From contig DOTG01000041.1 in assembly GCA_003512955.1 (NCBI GenBank), positions 1 through 64,000 of the forward strand: a stretch of 64,000 nt of DNA, given 5' to 3'. Source of the DNA: Marinilabiliales bacterium (GTDB taxonomy: Bacteria; Bacteroidota; Bacteroidia; Bacteroidales; SZUA-534). The first letter of the stretch is position 1, and every line of letters begins with the position of its first letter. The translations under genes and the position numbers were made by a program. Positions 54,787-64,000 of this stretch are shown here, one piece after another. A model generated the notes under the pieces. That model worked only from the letters and a program-made list of their open reading frames with translations. It did not search any database and was not told the origin of the DNA.

Positions 54787-56235
54787 ATGAATAATATTAA
54801 GAAAGAAACTACTTTTATCACCTCATTAATACTTATTTTCTTAACTGCTTTTGTATCAAAGCTTGTATTCATTGGAACAAGAGATATCTGTCTTGATGAA
54901 CCTTTTACTATTTTTAACGCTCAAAAAAGTTTGCTTGACATTTTAAGACTCCCGACCCAGAATGAACCAAATCCACCTTTATTCATGTTAATTCTGCATT
55001 TTTGGATTAAACTTTTTGGTATTAGCCCTTTTTCAGTTCGGATAATGCCATTATTGTTTAACTCATTAACCGCCGTATTTATATTCTTAGCCGGGAAAAA
55101 AGTATTTAATATTTGGGCAGGAATTATTGGTACAATAGTATTTCTTTTATCTACCTATCATTTTTATTTTGGCCTTGAAACCAGGGCTTATGCTATGTTG
55201 AGTTTTGCTACTATTGCATCCTACTATTATTTTAATGAAGTAGTTAAATACCCTGAAAAAAATAAAAATATTATTCTGCTTTTTATTGCAAATTTTTTTC
55301 TGATTTATAGTCATTACTTTGGATGGTTTGTTGTTTTTGCTCAATTTTTAAGTAGTTTGTTTTATTTTAAAGAGAAAAAAAATCTATATAGAATTTGGAT
55401 AGTTATTTCTCTTACTGCCATTTCATTCATTCCAATGGCTATTGTTTTTATCAAACAATTTTTGAAATCATCTCAGGGAACCTGGGTTACACCACCTCAT
55501 AACCGGGATTATTTTGACCAGCTTCATGCATTCCTGAATTTCTTTTCACCCATGTTTATTGTATTAATTCTGGTTGGATTACTTGTATTTAAGGGGGTTG
55601 CCAAAGAAAAAAATCAGAACAGAAAAGAACTATGGGTTTTATTTATCTGGTGGTTTATTCCATATACTATTATGTTTCTGGTTTCGAAGAAAATACCGAT
55701 GTTTCTTAACCGATATATTTTATTCAATTCCGTTACGTTTTATTTGTTTTTAAGTGCTTTAATTTCCATTTATTACAAGAAATGGAATTGGGCTACCTAT
55801 CTGGTTACAAGCATCATTGGTATATTTATGTTTATTAAACTGGAAGTTAACTCTAAGAATTTTTATTATCGTGAGGTTCAAAATGCAGTGAATCATGTAA
55901 GTGAATTTACAGATAGTTCAAGTATTGTAATTATTCACCCTCATTGGGCAAGTTTAGGATTTACCTATTATTATCAGCCGGAAATATTTAAAAACCCTGA
56001 TAAATACGATAGTTTGTTAAACGTTAATAATATTCTTCCAGTATGGAATGTTAGAATGGCAAAGGATTATCTTATCAAGAATCCTGAACGAAAAGTAATT
56101 TATTATCAAGATGGTTCAATATTCGCTGAAAATACAAACGCAATTTTTAAATATCTTGATTCAACATATATAAGAAAAGATAGTGTTTTTTATCCTCAAT
56201 GCTTTAATGTAAGTGTATTTGAACCCCGAGAATAG
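54787..56235 (+). CDS. GT39/ArnT-like glycosyltransferase (GT-C)
   Basis: 482 residues from the ATG at 54787, which places the first helix as in relatives; an ATG at 54745 is possible. The first outer loop has RDICLDEPFTIFNA, the Asp-Glu of the PMT/ArnT fold, and the family block LFGISPFSVRIMPLLFN follows. About eleven helices to residue ~365, then a soluble tail. It transfers a sugar from a polyprenyl carrier to a target outside the inner membrane. The flavin reductase starts 11 bases later. Confidence 0.85.
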   Translation: MNNIKKETTFITSLILIFLTAFVSKLVFIGTRDICLDEPFTIFNAQKSLLDILRLPTQNEPNPPLFMLILHFWIKLFGISPFSVRIMPLLFNSLTAVFIFLAGKKVFNIWAGIIGTIVFLLSTYHFYFGLETRAYAMLSFATIASYYYFNEVVKYPEKNKNIILLFIANFFLIYSHYFGWFVVFAQFLSSLFYFKEKKNLYRIWIVISLTAISFIPMAIVFIKQFLKSSQGTWVTPPHNRDYFDQLHAFLNFFSPMFIVLILVGLLVFKGVAKEKNQNRKELWVLFIWWFIPYTIMFLVSKKIPMFLNRYILFNSVTFYLFLSALISIYYKKWNWATYLVTSIIGIFMFIKLEVNSKNFYYREVQNAVNHVSEFTDSSSIVIIHPHWASLGFTYYYQPEIFKNPDKYDSLLNVNNILPVWNVRMAKDYLIKNPERKVIYYQDGSIFAENTNAIFKYLDSTYIRKDSVFYPQCFNVSVFEPRE

Positions 56236-56246
56236 ATTAAGACAAA

Positions 56247-56840
56247 ATGGCTAAAACAACCTGGAAACCCGGAACTATGATTTATCCGTTGCCTGCGGTA
56301 ATGGTTAGTTGTGGTACCAAACCCGAAGATTTTAACATTATTACCATTTCATGGACAGGGACTATCTGCTCCGATCCGCCTATGTGCTATATCTCGGTCC
56401 GGAAAAACAGGCATTCGTACCAGATTTTAAAAGATACCGGCGAATTTGTTATCAACCTCACCACCCAGGAATTGGCAAAAGCTACCGACTGGTGCGGTGT
56501 AAGGTCGGGAAGCAAATACAACAAATTCAGCGAAATGAATCTTACCCCGGTTCCGGCACCCAACGTGAAAGCTCCTATGATATTGGAATCGCCGGTGAAT
56601 ATTGAATGCCGCGTTTTTGAAATAAAAGAACTGGGAACACACGATATGTTCCTGGCCCATGTGATTGCGGTACATGCCGATAACCGATTGATTGATGCCA
56701 AAACGGGAGCGTTCGATTTGGCCAAGGCTAACCCCATAGCTTATTCCCATGGGCAATATTTCCAATTGGGAAAACCCATTGGCAAATTCGGATGGAGTGT
56801 TGAGAAGAAAAAGACCAAAACCAAAAAGACTGAAAAATAG
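56247..56840 (+). CDS. Flavin reductase family protein (FMN-binding split barrel)
   Basis: 197 residues, cytoplasmic. Family marks are MVSCGTKPEDFNIITISWTG, MCYISVRKNRHSYQILKD and GEFVINL, with GVRSGSKYNKF forming the FMN-side loop. It reduces or stores FMN, or acts as a flavoredoxin-like electron carrier; the partner is unknown. The Lys/Thr-rich tail (EKKKTKTKKTEK) is disordered. GC content returns to the genome level here, unlike the previous block. Confidence 0.9.
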   Translation: MAKTTWKPGTMIYPLPAVMVSCGTKPEDFNIITISWTGTICSDPPMCYISVRKNRHSYQILKDTGEFVINLTTQELAKATDWCGVRSGSKYNKFSEMNLTPVPAPNVKAPMILESPVNIECRVFEIKELGTHDMFLAHVIAVHADNRLIDAKTGAFDLAKANPIAYSHGQYFQLGKPIGKFGWSVEKKKTKTKKTEK

Positions 56841-57110
56841 CTGTTTTTGAGAAAGTGAGACATTGATCTGCACTTTTCAGTTTTAAAGCTGTTTTGAACC
56901 CTTTATAACTTCAAGTAATCGGAAAATCCGATCAACAATTATAGCTGGAAAGAGTGTTGGTACATATCCGCAGTCTGCCACTGGCTAAAATACTAAAACA
57001 TTCGTATCAACAGCGATGCTACGATATTGTAATGACTAAAAACAATAACTTTTGGTCATTATACTACACTATTAGTATCCTTTAAAATTAGGTGTGGAAT
57101 TAGTAAAACC

Positions 57111-59873
57111 CTACTCAACCTCCATCAAATAATTAAACGTTACCTCCGATTTTAAGATTTGAGGCATTCCGTATCCATTAATTTCAGGTAAAACATCGAA
57201 ATAAATCTTGGTTTTTTCCGATAGGGGATAGATAACCAATCGCAATGTTTCTCCGGCAACCCGGCGTTCCAGCCCACGGAGGCCAATGGACCAGGTCTGG
57301 TTACTGTTGAAATCGTCGGCTACCAACACATGCTCATTATACAATTCGGCACGGTCGCCGGAATAATCTAACTTTAGATATGTATTTTGAACGTTATCGG
57401 AAACCGAACGCGGAATATTGATGTTCCACTCCCTGAAACTTGAGGCAAACAGGGCATCAGCGCTGGTAATGGCATCACTCAATTTTGCTGGTTTAGGAAT
57501 TTCGTAAGATTTCAACGGTGTGGGATTGGTATAATTATCGTTGGCCAACCACGAGGCATCGGTACAGATATTTATGCGGTTGTAATTATAATAATCAACC
57601 ACCAACCGGGCTGCCATTTTTTTAATTCCGTTTACATACGGAAAATCGAGAAACAAAAGATTCTCACCCTTCTTTACATAAGCTGTCAGGTCGATTTCGT
57701 TGATGCGGCCGGCTTCCAGAGGCTGTTTCACCCAGGTATAATTCACGTTTAGCTGTCCGCCCGATTCGGGATACACGTACAGGATGGCGCTACGGATGCG
57801 CGACGGGTTATCGAGGCTGAATTCTTTAAAAATAAACCGGTGGTACCGTTGCTGGTATGCCGGAATAGAATCGAAACCGGTAGTTTCAATCCATTGGGCA
57901 TCGTTAAATAGCGTAACTTCCTTTATTTCGACGGTGGAATGATTTGCCACGGGCGCTGTCACATTTTTAACTTCAAAATGCGGTTCCCTGGCATCAACAA
58001 AGGAATAGACATTCTGCTCTTCATTTTTACTGCCGAAAAGGACTATCTTTCCCTGGTTGGAATACATTCCTGATTCCGAGATATAAAATGCCGGTGTTCC
58101 CCGGTTATCTAAAACCCAGCTTTGGTTGGCTCCGTTTTCAGTAAATATATACAGAAACTGTTTTGAGCCATCGGAGAGGTTTAATGTAATCCGGTTTTCT
58201 TTCCCGGGAATTACTTTTGAAATAACCCACCAGTTTCTGATTTTTTCGGTTTTGGCCGATGCGGCATCCACCGATTGTATGTTTGTAGCATCGAACGCCA
58301 GTTCCACAGGGATGGTTCCATTCTGAAAAAGGAAAAAAGTATTACCGATATGGGTCAGTAATTGGGCAGTGGCATATTTGAGTTTCACCTTTCCCAACTG
58401 ATAGTTTAAAGGCCAGATAAAAAGGGAGCTATCGGGAATATCTATCCCGGACTGCGGAAAGGTGAGTATTTCGTTTTTAAATTTCACCTGAAAGGAGGCA
58501 TTGCGGCGGGTCTCCTTAGGTTCGAAGCGGGCATAATTGATGCCAAACAGAAAGCCCGATTCGTTGTTCGAGCGTACAGCCAGTTGCAATTCATTTTTAT
58601 TGTTTGTATAAATAACCGGCAACATCGGGGCGAGTTGTTCGCCTGCCTCATTTACAAAGTAATGCAGTTTTTTAACCTCGTGGTAAGCTTCCGATAATTC
58701 GCCTGATTCGCGTATGGCTGCCTGAAAGTCGTACGATTTTAAAGGAACACGGCTCCAGTAACCGGTTTCCTCCTGTTCTTCCTCGGTAGAATGCAACAGT
58801 CCGCTGAACTGGGTAGCCCCGGCAAAAATATAGTATCCCAACAGGTTACTTCCTGAACCCAGTTTTGCCAACATCATGGTTAAACCATCGCGCGGCCCGA
58901 TTACCAGCCTCCGGTGATAGGTATTCTGAACTCCTACGCCCACTTCGCAGGTGAAATAGGGATACAACCCATAACTCATGTACTCATCGGGTGAACTGAC
59001 ACGGTCGTTACCAATGTTTTTATTATCACGGAACGAATCGAACATGTAATTCCCGGGCTGGTAGAGTTTCTCCACATTTTCCACCCACGGAGCATCGGCG
59101 TAAGCGCCCCAAAGCGGAATAACCTCGAAAGGCGGTACCGAACCGTTTCCCCATCCGGTAACGGTATAAATGGGTACATCAATTCCCAGGCTTACAGCCA
59201 AATCTTTCAGCCATTTAATGTGAGGTTCGCCCTTTTTGCCGTACCAGTATTCATTTTCGAGCTGAATGCCAATAATATTACCTCCCTCTTTGTAATACAA
59301 ACCTTCCAACTGTTTGGCAATTTCAGTAAAATAGCGAACTACATAGTGCTGGTACACCATATCGTTGGAACGGTCTTTCAGGTATTTTTTGCGTAAAATC
59401 CAGTCGGGGGTTCCGCCGTTACGGGCTTCGCCGTGCGACCATGGGCCGAGCCGGGGAACTACATACATCTGATGTTTGGCACATAATTCAATAAAAGAAC
59501 GCAGGTCTTTTTCATGTTGCCATTCAAACTGTCCCTCAATCTCTTCGTGCTGGTTCCAAAAAAGGTAAGTCGAGATGATGTTCACTCCGTTGGCTTTGGT
59601 TTTCAGAATCACATCTTCCCAAAGTTCGGGCTTAATCCGTGAAAAATGGATTTCGCCCATCACTGGTAAAACCGGCTTCCCTCCAATGGTCAGGTACTGG
59701 CTGTTTACCAGAATTGCTTTACCGGATGCGCCGGGATTTCCCATTTTAAAATGACCTTCCACCGGTTTTTTATAAACCGATGAGGCATCGATTTTATAAA
59801 GATTCTGGCTACCAGCCATATCCGATATAACTATTGAAAGTAAAACCAGCAGAATTGTATTTCTTCTTTTCAT
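57111..59873 (-). CDS. Secreted GH35 beta-galactosidase-like enzyme
   Basis: 920 residues. Signal peptide to about 22 (AGSQ). The GH35 barrel begins near residue 60 (YLTIGGKPVLPVMGEIHFSR). GGNIIGIQLENEYW holds the acid/base site at Glu206/Glu208, and TCEVGVGVQ is the likely nucleophile region. Trp replaces the usual Gly after ENEY. The remaining ~500 residues are beta-sandwich domains. Galactose release is the usual activity; specificity here is unknown. Last gene of the minus-strand sugar locus. A TAATGACTAAAA/TTTTGGTCATTA hairpin lies downstream at 57030-57061. Confidence 0.9.
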   Translation of the reverse strand: MKRRNTILLVLLSIVISDMAGSQNLYKIDASSVYKKPVEGHFKMGNPGASGKAILVNSQYLTIGGKPVLPVMGEIHFSRIKPELWEDVILKTKANGVNIISTYLFWNQHEEIEGQFEWQHEKDLRSFIELCAKHQMYVVPRLGPWSHGEARNGGTPDWILRKKYLKDRSNDMVYQHYVVRYFTEIAKQLEGLYYKEGGNIIGIQLENEYWYGKKGEPHIKWLKDLAVSLGIDVPIYTVTGWGNGSVPPFEVIPLWGAYADAPWVENVEKLYQPGNYMFDSFRDNKNIGNDRVSSPDEYMSYGLYPYFTCEVGVGVQNTYHRRLVIGPRDGLTMMLAKLGSGSNLLGYYIFAGATQFSGLLHSTEEEQEETGYWSRVPLKSYDFQAAIRESGELSEAYHEVKKLHYFVNEAGEQLAPMLPVIYTNNKNELQLAVRSNNESGFLFGINYARFEPKETRRNASFQVKFKNEILTFPQSGIDIPDSSLFIWPLNYQLGKVKLKYATAQLLTHIGNTFFLFQNGTIPVELAFDATNIQSVDAASAKTEKIRNWWVISKVIPGKENRITLNLSDGSKQFLYIFTENGANQSWVLDNRGTPAFYISESGMYSNQGKIVLFGSKNEEQNVYSFVDAREPHFEVKNVTAPVANHSTVEIKEVTLFNDAQWIETTGFDSIPAYQQRYHRFIFKEFSLDNPSRIRSAILYVYPESGGQLNVNYTWVKQPLEAGRINEIDLTAYVKKGENLLFLDFPYVNGIKKMAARLVVDYYNYNRINICTDASWLANDNYTNPTPLKSYEIPKPAKLSDAITSADALFASSFREWNINIPRSVSDNVQNTYLKLDYSGDRAELYNEHVLVADDFNSNQTWSIGLRGLERRVAGETLRLVIYPLSEKTKIYFDVLPEINGYGMPQILKSEVTFNYLMEVE

Positions 59874-59923
59874 CGTTTAAAGGTGTTAATGTTTACGCGC
59901 ATTGATTCCCAAAACCATATTTT

Positions 59924-62900
59924 TTAAATGAAGTTTTTATAATATTTTTTATTGGAGAGCAGTTCCCAATGAATTAGTGCACCCATATGATTGATATCGG
60001 GTTCAAGTACCTGTTTAAAATATTCCGAAGCTTTTTCTGGATTGTGTAATCCCAAATGACCCAAACCCATCACAAAATGGCAATGTATTTTATTTCGTTT
60101 GTTGAGGTTTTCGTCCCAGATGGCCAAATCGGGTAACGACACCGCAAAATAATCAATGGGTACCTGATCGGAAAGATGTTGTTCTCCATGTTGAATCAGG
60201 CGTTTGAAACATGCTGTGGCCTCCGGCTCATTTCCTAATTTTCGGTGTGCCAATCCCTGGTAAAATATTTTATCGGGTTGGGAATCGTTATAAAAAAAGG
60301 CCTGGACGGGTTCTTTGTCACCCATAGTTGCTTTTTGCCACTCTTGATGAGCCTTTTCAACATTGTTTTGCAAAAAATGGATGAACCCTTTATAAAAGTG
60401 GATGTCGTTTTCTGCAGCATTGACCAATTTTCCCTCGCCTAAATGATGCGGATAATGTTCAGTTTCCGACAATAAATCCAAGGCCTCGTTTAAGCGGTGA
60501 TCGATAATCGCTTTTTTTGCCAACGCTACACGAATTAATGAGTACAACCCGGTTACTTTACCTTCGCCACCTTCCCAGGGATGAAATTTCCGTGTATCGA
60601 TGAGCCATTTGGCTTCCTGGAATTTTCCCAATTGACAAAGTAATGTGGCCTGTTCCAAAGTCAAATCGTCGCGAGATTCCACGAGAGTTTTGTTCTTTTC
60701 GAGAAAATCGAGTCGTTCCTCTGGATTACGGCCCATTTTCTTATCCAGTTGATCGAGTTCCATCAGGATACGTGCATCGGTATTGTCCAATTCAAATGCT
60801 TTAATCATCAAGGTTCGGGCCTCAACTTTACGATCCATTTTATTGTAATATGCCAAAGCCAGATTTCTGTGAACAGTTGGAAACTTAGTATCTAATTGTA
60901 TGGATTGTTCCCAACAGTTAACTGCATTGCTGTACTGCCGGGCTGAATACCAGAAATTACCCAAGTAATACAAGGCCTTTGGAGCCTTAACTAGTGATGA
61001 AATGGCCTGTTGCAAAATAACTACTTCTTCGAGCCGGTTTGGAAAACAGTAATCAGGTTGGGCATTTTCGGCAAGCAGATAAAAATTATGAGCTTGAGGC
61101 AAAGCCTTCATTTGAGACGAATAATAACCCATGGCATAATAAACCATTGGATAAACACGGTGAACCAAATCGGAATAAATAGACAGTATTTGAAAGGCTT
61201 CCGTATAAAACCAGGCATTTGCAAAATCGAAGGAATACTCCAGATAATTGTGAACCGAATCTCTCATCAAGGATTTGAATTGCACTAAATCGTTGGGTTT
61301 TTGAGTAATCAAATAGCTTTCGAACCAACAACCCATGTTGAATCCATCGGTTTTCAGAGAATCAGAAATCCAGGCTATAGCCTCATGCTCCCGGTTCAGT
61401 TTACGTAAAATACTGGCTTTCAACTGCCGTGCTTTATGGTTTTGAGTATTTCTGATTAAACTCAGGTGGATATGTTCCAGTGCATTTTCCCACCGTTCAG
61501 AAAGGCAATCGATTTGAGCCAACGCAAAAAAAGCAGAATCTTGCCAGGGGGCATTCCAGGTAGCCTTATAAAATGGTTCATAAGCTTTGTCCCATTTTTG
61601 CTGCATAAAAAAGCTCCAACCCAGGTTATAATAAGGTTCTCCATCGTAAGGATTTGGATTCCGTTGGGTTAACGTTTCAATGGCTTTTTTGAAATACGAT
61701 TCAGCTATTTGAAATTGTCCTTTGCGCATCCATAATAAGCCGACTGCGTTGTTACAGCGACTATCCCCAGGTTCCCTTTTAAGACCTTCGAGGTAATAAT
61801 CCATCGGGTTATAGGTGGCATGTCGGTATTGTTCGAGGTGCAATCCGGTTAAGAACAATTGCTCCAGACTTTCAATTTTTTCAGGCGCTAAGGCTGCTTT
61901 TTCTGGTTCCGGAATGGGTTTCTCCAGTTCTTTTTCGGGTTGATATGAAACCAACAACTGTTCCTTTGCATCAAAAAGAGCGAGTTGCAATTCATGGGAT
62001 GGATATGCTTCTTTATCGATACGGATTATTTGTGGTTGGTCAGGTGAAATATCAATTTGTTTTTGGAACAAAATCTTTCCGGATTGATGTGATAAAAGCA
62101 CTTTGGCGTTCTGAAAAACTCTTGTAGTATATAACATAATCGTAGCCTTTTTACCTTCAAATTCCAGATTCACCATGGCATCTTTGGTGGCATTTTTTAC
62201 ATAACCTAACTCGGAATAAGGCATGAAATATTGTTTCCACGATTTTTCCTCAAAGGGCTGCAGCCACGAAAAATCGGGCTGGTTATCGGTAAATACTCCG
62301 GTCATCAGTTCAATATACGGACCATCTTCGTCAGTCAGGTTCCGGTCCCAGGCTTGCCCAAAATCGCCATAACCCCAGGTCCACTGCTTTTTTCCGGGCG
62401 AAACATGATGATTGGCCACGTGTAGCAATCCTCCTCTTACATTTTGCTCATATCCTCCCACAAAATCATATTTTGATTTTACAGCCATGTATGACGTAGG
62501 CACCGGGATGTTTTTGTATTTTGATATATCAACTCCTGCAGAATAATCCACTTTGTAATAGGTTCCTCTGGCAATGGGAAAGCTTGAAACATCGCGTTTG
62601 CCATGATCATAAACGGCATGAACATCTGGTGGAAACACCGAATGGTAATCATTGTGCACTACCACCGCCGGGTTTGCCCACCAAAGAAAGGTTTGAGGGA
62701 AAGGAGTCCGGTTAAAAACCTGAACTTTAATTTCGAGATAAGCCCTATCGGGATATAAGGTAAAACTATGCATCCCTTTAGTCCGCGACATACGTTCCAC
62801 CTCACTGCACCAAATGGTTTTGCTGCCATCGGAGTTGTTTTCAACGCTAAAATCGGTTGGTAAAAAGGTTCCTGGCCGATGGTGCTGTGGCCAGTTAAAT

Positions 62901-63289
62901 TCAATACCGCCAGAAATCCACGGTCCGGTAAGTCCAACCAGAGCTGGTTTTATTACCTGATTATAATAAACAAAATGGCGGTTTTTAATTTTATCGAAAG
63001 CCATTTGCACACGGCCTCCCAGCTGAGGAAGAATCATAAGCTTCAGGTATCTGTTTTCAATGAAAAGGGCATGGTATAATTTATCTTTCTTTTCGTCCGA
63101 TATTTTTTCAACCACCGGATAAGGATAAACAGAACCACTGCTTCCCTGATAAACTCTTTTTTCCAGAAAAACCGGATTCTTTTCTTCGGCTCCGATTTCG
63201 TAAGTTGGCAGATAAATATCTTCGTTCCAGGCTTTTACTGTGCTGTCAAAAACGGTTGGTTTAATCAGATAGGCAGTAATTTTTTCCAT
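59924..63289 (-). CDS. DUF5107 and TPR-repeat protein
   Basis: 1121 residues with no signal peptide. Residues 35-345 match DUF5107, with an aldose-epimerase-like look (FIENRYLKLMILPQLGGRVQ, GPWISGGIEFNWPQHHRPG, FLWWANPAVVVHNDYHSVF). A short beta segment follows (360-450). From about 480 to the end run TPR-like helix pairs (NAVGLLWMRKGQFQIAESYF, YYNLGWSFFMQQKWDKAYEP). The family accompanies sugar-use genes; no reaction is established that I can name. It lies 50 bases upstream of the GH35 gene and 31 bases after the transporter, so one operon is likely. Confidence 0.85.
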   Translation of the reverse strand: MEKITAYLIKPTVFDSTVKAWNEDIYLPTYEIGAEEKNPVFLEKRVYQGSSGSVYPYPVVEKISDEKKDKLYHALFIENRYLKLMILPQLGGRVQMAFDKIKNRHFVYYNQVIKPALVGLTGPWISGGIEFNWPQHHRPGTFLPTDFSVENNSDGSKTIWCSEVERMSRTKGMHSFTLYPDRAYLEIKVQVFNRTPFPQTFLWWANPAVVVHNDYHSVFPPDVHAVYDHGKRDVSSFPIARGTYYKVDYSAGVDISKYKNIPVPTSYMAVKSKYDFVGGYEQNVRGGLLHVANHHVSPGKKQWTWGYGDFGQAWDRNLTDEDGPYIELMTGVFTDNQPDFSWLQPFEEKSWKQYFMPYSELGYVKNATKDAMVNLEFEGKKATIMLYTTRVFQNAKVLLSHQSGKILFQKQIDISPDQPQIIRIDKEAYPSHELQLALFDAKEQLLVSYQPEKELEKPIPEPEKAALAPEKIESLEQLFLTGLHLEQYRHATYNPMDYYLEGLKREPGDSRCNNAVGLLWMRKGQFQIAESYFKKAIETLTQRNPNPYDGEPYYNLGWSFFMQQKWDKAYEPFYKATWNAPWQDSAFFALAQIDCLSERWENALEHIHLSLIRNTQNHKARQLKASILRKLNREHEAIAWISDSLKTDGFNMGCWFESYLITQKPNDLVQFKSLMRDSVHNYLEYSFDFANAWFYTEAFQILSIYSDLVHRVYPMVYYAMGYYSSQMKALPQAHNFYLLAENAQPDYCFPNRLEEVVILQQAISSLVKAPKALYYLGNFWYSARQYSNAVNCWEQSIQLDTKFPTVHRNLALAYYNKMDRKVEARTLMIKAFELDNTDARILMELDQLDKKMGRNPEERLDFLEKNKTLVESRDDLTLEQATLLCQLGKFQEAKWLIDTRKFHPWEGGEGKVTGLYSLIRVALAKKAIIDHRLNEALDLLSETEHYPHHLGEGKLVNAAENDIHFYKGFIHFLQNNVEKAHQEWQKATMGDKEPVQAFFYNDSQPDKIFYQGLAHRKLGNEPEATACFKRLIQHGEQHLSDQVPIDYFAVSLPDLAIWDENLNKRNKIHCHFVMGLGHLGLHNPEKASEYFKQVLEPDINHMGALIHWELLSNKKYYKNFI

Positions 63290-63319
63290 TTACATTCATT
63301 TTAGGATAAACCAGTAATT

Positions 63320-64000
63320 TTATTCTTCGTGCACCAATTCCCGCTCCAGTTCTTCGAGCGATTTGCCTTTGGTTTCGGGCAACCAACGCAGAATAATTAC
63401 AAATCCAATAGCACAAAGCAGCGAGTAAATCCAAAAAGTGCCACTGCTATTTAAGGTTGCATTCAGCATAGGAAAAGTATATGTTAAGGTAAAACAGGCA
63501 GCCCACAGAGCAAAAGTTGCCGTGGCCATTGAAACTCCGCGAATCTTGTTTGGAAATATTTCAGAAAGAATTACCCAGGTGACGGGTCCCAGCGACATGG
63601 CATAAATGGCAATGGCCAACACTACCAATACTACCAAAAAACTTCCCGATACTTGAAGATAGTATAACAACCCAACTAATAGGTAAATAGTGCTCAATCC
63701 TCCGGCACCAATCAACATTAAAGCTTTACGGCCAATTTTATCGACTGTAAAAATGGCAACAAAGGTAAAGGCAAGGTTTGCAATTCCTGTAACCACAATA
63801 TTGAAGAGCATGTCGGACAACTGGAAACCAGCCGATTGAAAAATCTCCTGAGCGTAATTAAAAATTACATTGGTTCCGCTCCATTGCTGGAAAATTGCCA
63901 GAAACAAGCCAATTAACAATACAGTCCGCATGGGTTTGCTAAACAGCATTTTTAATCCACCGGAATGATGTGTGGCGGTAGTTTCATTCATTGTATTTAT
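63320..64000 (-). CDS. MFS sugar porter, C-terminal half (5' end beyond window)
   Basis: 227 codons visible and open to the right edge; the ATG at 63991 is internal, because the sequence starts just before helix 7. Helices 7-12 are present. Family marks are FQQWSGTNVIFNYAQEIF, DKIGRKALMLIG, PVTWVILSEIFPNKIRG and the C-terminal PETKGKSLEELE. It imports a sugar by proton symport. It is first in the operon with the DUF5107 and GH35 genes, so its substrate is probably released by the GH35 enzyme. Confidence 0.93.
   Translation of the reverse strand: MNTMNETTATHHSGGLKMLFSKPMRTVLLIGLFLAIFQQWSGTNVIFNYAQEIFQSAGFQLSDMLFNIVVTGIANLAFTFVAIFTVDKIGRKALMLIGAGGLSTIYLLVGLLYYLQVSGSFLVVLVVLAIAIYAMSLGPVTWVILSEIFPNKIRGVSMATATFALWAACFTLTYTFPMLNATLNSSGTFWIYSLLCAIGFVIILRWLPETKGKSLEELERELVHEE

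Overview
The window looks like a chromosomal segment of a Bacteroidota bacterium, probably class Bacteroidia. The closer guess, a marine or sediment Marinilabiliales/Prolixibacteraceae-like lineage, is inference. Supporting signs are several secreted proteins ending in type IX secretion (T9SS) type A sorting domains, the Bacteroidota promoter pattern (TTTG, about 19-20 bases, TAnnTTTG), mostly absent Shine-Dalgarno sites, a MurA with Asp in place of the catalytic Cys, and many secreted polysaccharide-degrading enzymes.

Layout. 1-4580 (-): a giant secreted lamin-tail-domain protein that runs off the left edge. 4669-9194 (+): aspartate-semialdehyde dehydrogenase, a GH20 hexosaminidase and a secreted S1/P1-type zinc hydrolase. 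9315-16454 (mostly -): truncated hemoglobin, ABC exporter, DUF3788 protein (+), dnaJ-grpE, a TlpA-like thioredoxin and murA. 16751-20058 (+): a small acidic protein, a thioredoxin-glutaredoxin fusion, an orphan groES, a broken cupin gene, a pirin and a small membrane protein. 20091-22684 (-): a secreted SGNH-like protein and glutamate dehydrogenase. 23100-28030 (+): an unusual secreted protein built on eight 91-residue repeats, then phosphofructokinase. 28105-30828 (-): a GH5/CBM6 enzyme. 31425-31497 (-): tRNA-Thr(CGU). 31685-35550 (+): a GlmU-like protein and Lon. 35629-36174 (-): glutathione peroxidase. 36497-38363 (+): amt-glnK. 38455-40699 (-): an AAA_14/DUF4143 ATPase and MtgA. 40799-44646 (+): a metallo-hydrolase, a GNAT-like protein, ribosomal protein L31 type B and an MTA/SAH deaminase. 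44854-56235: an AT-rich block of glycosyltransferases and polytopic membrane proteins with a GH16 enzyme inside it. 56247-56840 (+): flavin reductase. 57111-64000 (-): a sugar locus of MFS sugar porter (partial), DUF5107/TPR protein and GH35 beta-galactosidase.

How it fits together. Nitrogen assimilation is represented by gdhA and amt-glnK. Carbohydrate use is represented by GH20, GH5, GH16, GH35 and the MFS/DUF5107 genes. Protein quality control is represented by grpE-dnaJ, groES and lon. Envelope building is represented by murA, mtgA and the glycosyltransferase block.

Most notable structures: (1) the 23100-26588 protein, with eight in-register 273-nt repeats and FPIYW-type sub-repeats, which I cannot place in a known family; (2) a dispersed family of short palindromic elements with TCCGCAAGT-type ends, two copies of which carry their core in opposite orientation; (3) a long inverted repeat in front of grpE-dnaJ; (4) a second, mostly lost glnK, kept only as a 3' fragment; (5) an attC-like nested inverted repeat inside the glycosyltransferase block.
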